In this document: positions 8,539 to 15,063 of the stretch, one piece after another
How positions within the stretch are numbered: the first letter of the stretch is position 1
Layout: every line of letters starts with the position of its first letter
Assembly (NCBI GenBank): GCA_010015745.1
Contig: ML978421.1
Span: 1-15,063, forward strand
Direction: 5' to 3'
DNA length: 15,063 bases
Source: Setomelanomma holmii
Lineage: Eukaryota; Ascomycota; Dothideomycetes; Pleosporales; Phaeosphaeriaceae
Position numbers and translations under genes: made by a program
The notes under the pieces: generated by a model
Databases searched by the model: none
Seen by the model: the letters and a program-made list of their open reading frames with translations, nothing else
What the model was told of the DNA's origin: nothing

Positions 8539-11304
8539 ATGAAGACTGACTTCCAGGTATGTACTGCGCGCTCCGGCGTGAGTCATGTGACTGACACATC
8601 ATAGTTTTCCAACCTGCTGGGCACCGTCTATAGCAGAGGAAACCTTCTCTTCACCCCAGACGGAACATGTCTGCTCTCACCTGTTGGTAATCGGGTCACG
8701 GTCTTCGACCTCGTGAAGTATGTGAAATCAGAGAGGCGCGATTGGACGCACTAATATCAAGTCAGTTCGAAATCATACACACTCCCATTCGCACACCGAA
8801 AGAACATCGCACGCTTAGCACTGAATCCTCGAGGCAATCTTCTTCTCTCTGTAGACGAAGATGGTCGCGCAATCCTCACGAATGTTCCGCGGCGAATCGT
8901 CCTCTACCACTTTTCTCTCCGCGGTGAAGTGACAGCACTATCGTTCTCACCATCAGGTCGGCATTTTGCGGTCGGCGTAGGACGAAACATTGAAGTATGG
9001 CACACACCATCGACGCCTGACGTCGCAGAAGGCGATCTCGAGTTTGCGCCGTTCGTGCGACACCGAATATATACAGGACACTACGACAGAGTGCAGAGCA
9101 TAGAGTGGTCGACCGACTCGCGCTTCTTCCTTAGCGCGTCGAAAGACCTGACTGCGCGGATATGGAGCGTTGACCAAGACGAAGGCTATGCGCAGACAAC
9201 ACTGAGCGGACACAGACAAGCCATCTTAGGCGCATGGTTTTCGAAAGATCAGGAAACCATCTACACTGTCAGCAAAGACGGCGCACTGTTCGTGTGGAAG
9301 TACATGCTACGGTATGATGTGCCCGGAGATGCGGACGAAGAAGATGACGAGAATCTGCAGTGGGGCATTGCCGAGCGGCACTTCTTCATGCAGAACAACG
9401 CCCACGTTACCTGTGCGCAATTCCACCCCGAATCGAAGCTGCTTGTTACTGGCTTTTCGCACGGCCTCTTCTTCGTACACGAGCTGCCAGACTTCGCACA
9501 AATACAGAACCTCAGTATATCACAGAACGACATTGATTACGTTGCCATAAATAAGACAGGAGAATGGCTTGCATTTGGTGCGTCGAAGCTTGGACAACTG
9601 CTTGTGTGGGAGTGGCAGTCAGAGTCGTATGTGCTTAAGCAGCAAGGTCACTTCGACTCACTGAACACCATCGCCTACTCCCCAGAAGGGCAGCGCATCA
9701 TCACAGCCGCAGACGATGGCAAGATCAAGGTGTGGGACGTCAATTCCGGCTTCTGCGTAGTCACATTCACAGAGCACCTGGGTGGCGTCTCCGCGTGTGA
9801 GTTCGCAAAGCGAGGCAATGTGTTGTTTACAGCCAGTCTCGACGGCTCAATAAGAGCTTGGGATCTCATAAGGTATCGCAATTTCCGCACATTTACGGCG
9901 CCTTCGAGGCTGTCTTTCTCGTCATTGGCAGTGGACCCGAGCGGCGAGGTGGTATGCGCCGGCTCTATCGATTCATTCGACATTCACATCTGGTCAGTTC
10001 AGACCGGCCAGCTCCTGGATCGACTGTCAGGTCACGAAGGGCCGGTATCGTCTCTCGCATTCTCCCCCGATGCTAGCACATTAGTCAGCGGCAGCTGGGA
10101 CAAGACCGTCCGCGTGTGGAATATCTTTGCACGCACTCAAACGAGCGAGCCGCTGCAACTCATGGCTGACATACTCTCTGTCGCTTTCAGACCTGATTCG
10201 AAACAAATAGCTGTAACGACCCTGGATGGTCAATTGACGTTCTGGAACGTGTCGGACGCTGCACAACAGAACGGCGTCGATGCGCGAAGAGATGTGTCTG
10301 GTGGCCGCAAGATGTCTGATCGACGAACTGCCGCTAATGTTGCAGGTACCAAAGCTTTCACTACTGTCAAGTACAGTGCTGATGGCACGTGCGTCCTTGC
10401 GGGCGGCAACAGCAAATACATCTGCTTGTATGATGTGCAGTCTGGTGCGCTTCTGAAGAAGTTCACGGTTTCTGTCAATTTATCATTGGACGGCACCCAA
10501 GAGTATCTGAACAGCAAACTTTTGACCGCAGCAGGACCACAAGGTCTCATAGATGATCAAGGGGAAGCGTCAGATCTTGAAGACCGCCGTGATACTACCC
10601 TCCCTGGTGCACAGAAAGGTATCGGTGCAAGGCGGACACGACCAGAAGTTCGCGTTCCAGCAGTTGCCTTCTCGCCGACTGGTCGCGCCTTTTGCGCTGC
10701 ATCCACCGAAGGCCTTCTTATCTACTCGCTCGACAATACTTTCCAGTTCGATCCCTTCGACCTAGACATCAGCGTCACACCCTCCACTACTCTAGACACT
10801 CTTGCTCAACAAGACTACTTGAAGGCTTTGGTCATGGCTTTTCGTCTTAACGACCGCAATTTGGTCCGTCGTGTCTACGAAGCCACGCCGATCGCGGACA
10901 TCGCGCTTGTCGTCAAAGACCTTCCGCCTGTTTACCTCGGCCGATTGCTTCGTTTCGTGGCTCTTCAGGCTGACGAATCTCCACATCTTGAGTTCAACCT
11001 GGTGTGGATAGAGGCTTTGCTTAGCAAGCACGGGCGCTGGATGAAAGACAACAAGAGTGGCCTTGAAGCAGAGTTAAGAAGTGTGGAGAAAGCCGTGCGA
11101 AGAATCCAAAGTGAACTAGCAAGACTGGCAGATGAGAATGTTTATCGCATCGAGTACCTCCTTGCTCAACCCGCGAACCAAGGAGGAAAGTCGAAACACT
11201 TGGACTTCGAGGTCAAGGCGATTGAGAACGGCACCTTGGATCAACTCATGGCAGAAGACGACGACGAAGACGAAGAGGTAGGAGAGTGGCTAGGCTTCGA
11301 TTGA
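8539..11304 (+). CDS. PWP2: Pwp2/Utp1, WD40 subunit of the U3 snoRNP small-subunit processome
   Basis: Nucleolar scaffold for 18S rRNA processing and 40S subunit assembly, a core member of the UTP-B subcomplex. Three exons: 8539-8556, 8605-8717 and 8766-11304, giving 889 residues (yeast Pwp2 is 923). Introns of 48 bp each are GT-AG. The N-terminus MKTDFQFSNLLGTVYSRGNL is typical for Pwp2. Tandem WD40 repeats fill most of residues 10-700, with good GH...WD-type units such as SGHEGPVSSLAFSPD followed by DKTVRVWNI, consistent with two beta-propellers. A basic loop (RRDVSGGRK, about 550-560) and a charged insert near 640-675 interrupt the second propeller. The Utp12-type helical domain begins near 722 (LAQQDYLKALVMAF) and ends around 835. 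The protein closes with an acidic tail (EDDDEDEEVGEWLGFD). No irregularity seen. Confidence 0.96.
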
Positions 11305-11800
11305 TACCCTTTTTGAGCAATACGATCTTGATCCATCATCGCGTTTCCAACAGGAAGTTCCAATTCCGACAAGTACACCATCGATTCGATAAGCAGATGG
11401 AGGAGCCATCATCGTCAGGTGCCGCAATGATACGTGCCTGCTTAACTCAGCCTTCGCGCACTGCTCATTCATGGTTTTGCCATCTTACAGATGCCTGGTT
11501 CTCTTCAGAAGATTTTGCCATTTGGAATTGTTGCAGACAAAAATGTTTGAAGCCATACAGGGTGTTACGATAAAGCGATTCAGAAAGCGACGCTTCTTAA
11601 TCGGGCACGAACTGTCTACATCCCACGTGGTTTCCGCTTGGCAAGGACGGACTTGCTTCTTACATGGGATTCTTTGCAGGAACTTGACTCTGACAACAGG
11701 CAGCTGCTTCAGCTCATCTAGATCATCAACCATTACCATCACAATCACTACGTCCACGGACAGCTCTTACTACATCCTGTTCCATTCCCTCGCTTGCGCG
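11305..11800 (+). other. Intergenic region after Pwp2, before the disordered-protein gene
   Basis: 496 bp. The frame of the next gene stays open back to about 11471, but the first well-placed start is the ATG at 11801, so I treat 11471-11800 as leader. A CACGTG E-box lies at about 11625 and a run of CATCA/CATTACCATCA triplets near 11725-11750. I see no other gene here. Confidence 0.5.
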
Positions 11801-12811
11801 ATGGACACCAGACCGGAGACGGGCTGGTCCCCGCTCGATCAGAACGACAAACTAGCCGACATGCAGCACCAGCTCGACAGGATGGCTGACCGACAATACA
11901 ACATCGGCGAAGCACTACGGGATGCTGCATCGGAACAATCTCAGGGCCAACACGATGTCGCTCAAGATCAACAGGCAACCGAGCAGTCGCAATCGCCTGG
12001 ATGTCCTGTATCCCTTCAGGCACCTCAAACCGATGCAAATGTTCGAGAGCTCACCGCCTTACCGCAACGACCGTCAACAGTGGCTGAGGGTAGTCTTCAC
12101 GAGTCACAAGCCAAGGAGGACAAGCGACAACAGGAGGTCAGACGCAAAGAGGCTAAGAAAGCGAGGAAGAGGCAAAATGCCGATCACCGCTTCGCTGGCC
12201 TTGGTGAACGCTCTGCTAGATCCTCGTCTTGTCAACAATCGTCTGCTGGGCAATCGCCTACTCAACAATCAGACAACAAGGAGGAACCTAAGAAGACCTG
12301 GAGCGGGCGAATCAAGGAAAAGTTGCGAAATGTGGGCAACAAATTCGCCGAAGCGACATTGCCTCAAGACAATCGGATTGGCGTGGACGGTAAACGACCG
12401 TCCTTCAATAGACACCGGGGCACGAACTGGGCGTGGCGGTCGAGACCACGTAATTCGCATAGCAACCACGATATGTCGAAGCATGGTGAGGTTGCGGTTG
12501 ACCAGGGTGCGGAGGACGAGGAGAACAGTGCAAGCACTGGTATCGCACAGCAGAATGGGGAAAGCAGTCGTACCGCACAGCAGAACGACGATACCCAGCG
12601 AAGCAGTCGCGATGGACGTTTCGCTACGTTCCCGAGATGTGTACGCGATGGTCTCTCGAGCATCGGTCGAGGCCGCGGTGCAGGTAATTCAGTTCCCCCA
12701 CCCCCACAACGGCCACCACCTAGCAATGAGACACTGTCAAGTACTGCTGCTCAGCCTGATGCAAGTCCTTGGCCTCACGATACTATTCCAGATAATGCGA
12801 GCGTGGATTGA
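11801..12811 (+). CDS. Intrinsically disordered, Gln/Ser/Arg-rich protein of unknown function
   Basis: One exon, 336 residues, from an ATG in good context (GCGCGATGG). No family recognised. Residues 1-35 (LADMQHQLDRMADRQYNIGE) could form an amphipathic or coiled-coil helix. A Gln-rich stretch follows to about 75. Residues 105-125 are strongly basic (RRKEAKKARKRQ) and resemble a nuclear localisation signal. A second basic block near 170 (SGRIKEKLRNVGNKFAEATL) might be a short helix. An imperfect internal duplication lies near 247-270 (GIAQQNGESSRT then AQQNDDTQRSSR), and PPPPQRPPP sits near 300. No signal peptide or membrane segment. A second ORF in another frame overlaps nearly all of it (11922-12902). 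I prefer the 11801 frame because its composition is that of a normal disordered protein and it starts cleanly. Confidence 0.6.
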   Translation: MDTRPETGWSPLDQNDKLADMQHQLDRMADRQYNIGEALRDAASEQSQGQHDVAQDQQATEQSQSPGCPVSLQAPQTDANVRELTALPQRPSTVAEGSLHESQAKEDKRQQEVRRKEAKKARKRQNADHRFAGLGERSARSSSCQQSSAGQSPTQQSDNKEEPKKTWSGRIKEKLRNVGNKFAEATLPQDNRIGVDGKRPSFNRHRGTNWAWRSRPRNSHSNHDMSKHGEVAVDQGAEDEENSASTGIAQQNGESSRTAQQNDDTQRSSRDGRFATFPRCVRDGLSSIGRGRGAGNSVPPPPQRPPPSNETLSSTAAQPDASPWPHDTIPDNASVD

Positions 12812-13224
12812 TACAGTGATTGGTATGGGGTTTGTGGGTTTGCTTTTACGATTTGTAGTACTTCAGGATTTCATTTGGCTAGGGAATAAACGCCTGGTTT
12901 GAGTGGATGGCTCACCAGTTCCTAACACTACCCCGACCATTTGTTCTTGTGACTATCGTGTGCCCTGACAACAACTACCTCGCCTTTCTCATACTTTCCT
13001 AACATCACTAATCTGATTCTATGTCCTAGGTATCTTCATTATCGTTGAGCGCAGTAATTGCGACCACTATCTTCATGCTAAGTATCTTCTTGGTCGTCGT
13101 ACGTTAGCCTACCAAATGCAGAGTTTAGATCTCGCAACTGACCCAGCTGACGAGCATGTTGACTTTGCAAATCACGTACCTGATCTTGCAACATGCGGGC
13201 TATATGCACGTTCCGGCTTGCATC
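12812..13224. other. Intergenic region between convergent genes
   Basis: 413 bp between the stop at 12811 (plus) and the stop at 13225 (minus), expected to contain both 3' UTRs. It is AT-richer than the flanking genes. I see no coding potential, tRNA or repeat of note. Confidence 0.5.
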
Positions 13225-14001
13225 CTACCGCGAGCTAGGAGTTTGGAACGAGCGAGATGTGCTTGGCCTACCTGCATTTTGGGTCATGCTTGGTCGTAGA
13301 ATGGCAGTTTGGCGAGGAGAGTGTATGTGAGAGGATGGGATGGGGCGGACTGTGTTTGACTGAGGGCGACAAGGCTGATCTGTGTTCTGACGAGAAGTCT
13401 GTTGCGAGTTGTTGGACTGAAGCTGCCGAGCGATGGCCGCGTCTTGGTGGGTGATTGGCACGGAAGTTTGTTGCTGGAGGAGACGTGCGAGTTCCGCGTG
13501 TCGAGCAGTGACTGGACGAGGCATGTCGCCTAGTAATTGACGCACGACCTCGGCATCTCCATCAGTCACCGCCACCGTCATTTCACCCTGCAATCGTCTT
13601 GCAATCTCCTCATCCCCATCCGTACCCGGCGGCGGCATATATTGCATCAATTGCTGCGCCAGCACTACATCGTTGCTAGTGTCCGGCAACGGCGTCTCCG
13701 CTTGCAAGTCTATCGCCAATCCTTCATCCCCACTCGTATCCCAGCGCGTCGGCACCTTCGGTACTGCCACGACCCCGTCATAGTTGGCAAAGAAGCGCTG
13801 CATGAACGCTGCTTTTTCCTTCTCCGTGTTCAGCAGCGCGAAGGTTCGGTGAAAAGCAGCTTGTGATGCGGCATCTGGGAAGCCGAAGCGGAGGATCGTA
13901 TGGGTGGTGTCGAAGTGGCGGAGAGCTTCGGGATTTGTGGTGATTTTGGCGTTGGAAGGGGCAGTGGAGAGTTCGACAGGATGAGTGGTTGGGGTGGACA
14001 T
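13225..14001 (-). CDS. Unknown fungal protein with six tandem 19-residue helical repeats
   Basis: One exon, 258 residues, ATG in strong context (AAAATGT). Family not recognised. Residues 1-24 are Thr/Ser/Pro-rich. Residues 25-87 look like a small folded domain (LRHFDTTHTILRFGFPDAA, then TEKEKAAFMQRFFANYDG). Residues 89-202 are six head-to-tail units of exactly 19 residues, each starting with Thr, with Leu at position 11 in all six, Ala at position 8 in five, Asp at position 4 in five and mostly Gln at 12; the pattern is TDGDxEhARxLQxEMPxPV. The tail 203-258 is Ser/Gln/Pro/Arg-rich and probably disordered. The LAxxLQ cores resemble ubiquitin-binding helices of the MIU type, an inference from motif shape only. 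No signal peptide or membrane segment. A 15-bp tandem array lies just upstream, in its promoter or leader. Confidence 0.7.
   Translation of the reverse strand: MSTPTTHPVELSTAPSNAKITTNPEALRHFDTTHTILRFGFPDAASQAAFHRTFALLNTEKEKAAFMQRFFANYDGVVAVPKVPTRWDTSGDEGLAIDLQAETPLPDTSNDVVLAQQLMQYMPPPGTDGDEEIARRLQGEMTVAVTDGDAEVVRQLLGDMPRPVTARHAELARLLQQQTSVPITHQDAAIARQLQSNNSQQTSRQNTDQPCRPQSNTVRPIPSSHIHSPRQTAILRPSMTQNAGRPSTSRSFQTPSSR
13396..13737 (-). repeat. 57-bp period coding repeat, six units (19 residues each)
   Basis: The units start at codons 89, 108, 127, 146, 165 and 184 of the minus-strand gene, with no gaps between them. The DNA copies have diverged while the protein pattern is kept, so the array is old rather than a recent slippage product. 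Units 3 and 4 (both beginning TDGD) are the most alike. Confidence 0.85.
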
Positions 14002-14053
14002 TTTGATGGCTGCTGGATGATTATCTTGTTTGAGTTGTGATTTTGGCTGCGAT

Positions 14054-14113
14054 AGAGAATTGTGGTCGAGAGAATTGTGGTCGAGAGAATTGTGGTCGAG
14101 AGAAGTGTGTTCC
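14054..14113. repeat. 15-bp tandem repeat, three perfect copies and one decayed
   Basis: AGAGAATTGTGGTCG occurs exactly at 14054-14068, 14069-14083 and 14084-14098; a mutated fourth copy follows at 14099-14113. It lies 53 bp upstream of the minus-strand start at 14001, so in the promoter or leader of that gene. On the plus strand it reads as VERIVVERIVVER in an ORF I do not believe. Confidence 0.95.
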
Positions 14114-14546
14114 TGGAAGAGTATGGTGGAGTAGGTGTGAGCTGGGGCAAGGCAGAAATTATGACAAAGTGGATCTTCATAGATGAAGAAACACTAGCAG
14201 GACATAGTGAGGCTCTACGGGTGCTAAATAAGCCACGAGTGACTGCACCCAGGTGGTTCACCGCACGATGTGAAATGGAACGGGTGGTGTGGGACACACG
14301 TGACATCGACTTTCACTGCCACCACGGTCTTTCCCGAAATGCCATACGCGTTGTGTGAGTTTGAGTCTCGTCTCTCTTCTCGCTTATCTAGGTGGGACTA
14401 TAATGTCGCCGTCGCTAAATTACGTTTCGATGATTATCAATCAGGTTCGATGCATCGTTTCCATCTAAACATGGTTAAGGAAGTGTAGTAATAATCGAAC
14501 ATTATGAGCACCTAATTCTCGTATATGCAGAATCGCAACAACGTGT
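14114..14546. other. Intergenic region, no supported gene
   Basis: About 430 bp upstream of the repeat-protein gene. Plus-strand ORFs crossing 14062-14488 are short and start in the tandem repeat or lack family features. A CACGTG core is present near 14297 (ACACACGTGACATCG). A tRNA-like GGTTCGAT at about 14443 lacks the rest of a B box. Confidence 0.4.
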
Positions 14547-14783
14547 TCAAGGCGGGCCCTCGGGCGGTATGGTGATGACACTGGGATTGCTAGTCTGCAC
14601 AGCCACAACATATTTCATGGCACGCACCAGTGAGCACTTTTCTATGTTGCGGTAGCAAAGCGCATAATCTGCTCGTTGTCCCTGAATTGCCAGAATATCA
14701 TGGTTCATTAGACCCAACAATCGCATTAGTGTGGGCCGGACATCGGACGTCCCCGCACTGGAAGTGCACAGCCGGTCCACCAT
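14547..14783 (-). CDS. Small hypothetical ORF, 78 residues
   Basis: The ATG at 14783 sits in ideal context (ACCATGG), and a TATATAAG element lies about 41 bp upstream on the same strand. The product has ordinary composition (LMRLLGLMNHDILAIQGQ, then YRNIEKCSLVRAMKYVVAV) with Cys at three positions, no signal peptide and no known domain. It could be a real small gene, a terminal exon or a remnant. Length alone does not separate it from chance. Confidence 0.25.
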   Translation of the reverse strand: MVDRLCTSSAGTSDVRPTLMRLLGLMNHDILAIQGQRADYALCYRNIEKCSLVRAMKYVVAVQTSNPSVITIPPEGPP

Positions 14784-14823
14784 GGTAAGCAATCCATGGA
14801 TCGCGATAGTCGTTTCTGAGAGC

Positions 14824-14839
14824 CTTATATAAGACCAAT
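14824..14839. promoter_or_regulatory. Palindromic TATA element (CTTATATAAG) with adjacent CCAAT
   Basis: CTTATATAAG (14824-14833) is a perfect 10-bp palindrome, so it offers TATATAAG on both strands. CCAAT follows at 14835-14839. It lies 41 bp from the minus-strand ATG at 14783 and 67 bp from the plus-strand ATG at 14900. Confidence 0.45.
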
Positions 14840-14899
14840 GTCATCTCCTCATTTCACAGCTCTACATTCAAACTTCCAAGAATATTCTCAAAGATCACA

Positions 14900-15040
14900 A
14901 TGGTTCACGCCTTAATATTCACGGCTCCGCCCTGTGACATGGCATTGCCTCGCCGTCACAGTTGTCAACAAGCAAGTCAAGCCAAGTTAGCATTTCGTGA
15001 ATTTGCAAGCAAGTCAAGCCTAAGAGCGAGGCTTGCTTGA
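14900..15040 (+). CDS. Possible start of a small or spliced gene at the right edge
   Basis: The ATG at 14900 has strong fungal context (ATCACAATGG), a CT/CA-rich leader (TCTACATTCAAACTTCCAAG) and a TATA element 67 bp upstream, which together look like a real promoter. Unspliced, the frame gives only 46 residues (MVHALIFTAPPCDMALPRRH...) and closes at 15038-15040 inside the repeat cluster. The real gene may be spliced and continue beyond the window, or the repeats may have interrupted it. No family recognised. Confidence 0.25.
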   Translation: MVHALIFTAPPCDMALPRRHSCQQASQAKLAFREFASKSSLRARLA

Positions 15041-15048
15041 CTTGCTTG
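14969..15048. repeat. Direct and inverted CAAGCAAGTCAAG repeats at the right edge
   Basis: CAAGCAAGTCAAGCC occurs at 14969-14983 and 15006-15020. The reverse complement of its first 13 bases (CTTGACTTGCTTG) follows at 15036-15048. The 15006 and 15036 arms could form a 13-bp hairpin with a 17-nt loop; an alternative inner pairing joins CAAGCCT (15015-15021) with AGGCTTG (15029-15035). The structure may extend past the window. It could be the end of a small inverted-repeat element, but no target-site duplication is visible. Confidence 0.7.
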
Positions 15049-15063
15049 AAGACTTGATACTTT

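Noticed and set aside
11471..11800. N-terminal extension of the disordered protein by 110 codons
   Set aside because: The frame is open, but the ATG at 11801 has better context, and the upstream translation (Cys/Phe/Leu-rich, then a Ser/Thr/Ile run) looks like translated leader.
14054..14358. Plus-strand ORF starting in the 15-bp tandem array
   Set aside because: The VERIVVER periodicity only reflects the DNA repeat, and the rest has no recognisable features.
14440..14460. Possible tRNA B box (GGTTCGAT)
   Set aside because: The following bases do not complete the B-box consensus, and no acceptor stem or A box lies at the right distance.

Overview
The window reads as nuclear DNA of a filamentous ascomycete (Pezizomycotina). 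It has many 45-55 bp GT-AG introns with CTRAC/CTAAC-type branch sites just before the acceptor, secreted cellulose-degrading enzymes with ascomycete domain layouts, and a septin that matches the Aspergillus AspC/yeast Cdc12 type almost motif for motif. A Dothideomycete origin is my guess only; the sequence does not fix the class. All exon structures below were worked out by hand from splice sites, reading frame and family conservation.

Layout, left to right. (1) 1-2697, minus: a cellobiose dehydrogenase (signal peptide, haem b cytochrome domain, FAD/GMC dehydrogenase domain, Ser/Pro/Lys repeat linker), cut at its 3' end by the window edge. (2) 2698-4112: a 1.4 kb shared upstream region without a credible gene. 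(3) 4113-5201, plus: a seven-exon AA9 lytic polysaccharide monooxygenase. (4) 5595-6412, plus: a small fungal protein of unknown function. (5) 6755-8148, minus: the Cdc12/AspC septin in six exons. (6) 8539-11304, plus: Pwp2/Utp1, the U3 snoRNP WD40 protein, divergent from the septin across 390 bp. (7) 11801-12811, plus: an intrinsically disordered protein. (8) 13225-14001, minus: a protein with six tandem 19-residue repeats. (9) 14547-15063: two weak small ORFs that diverge from a palindromic TATA element, then a cluster of direct and inverted repeats at the right edge.

The left third forms a functional unit. Cellobiose dehydrogenase oxidises cellobiose and passes electrons through its cytochrome domain to the copper of AA9 monooxygenases, which cut cellulose oxidatively. 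Here the electron donor and a likely acceptor sit head to head and could share regulation. The middle (septin, Pwp2) is housekeeping: cell-cortex scaffolding and ribosome biogenesis. The right third is fast-evolving: low-complexity or repeat proteins and DNA repeats.

Most notable: the divergent CDH-LPMO pair; a GC-AG intron in the LPMO that is in frame and free of stops; micro-exons of 11 and 14 nt; and the 19-residue helical repeat protein, which I cannot assign to a family. I found no clear evidence of a wholly new system, CRISPR array, tRNA or rRNA.
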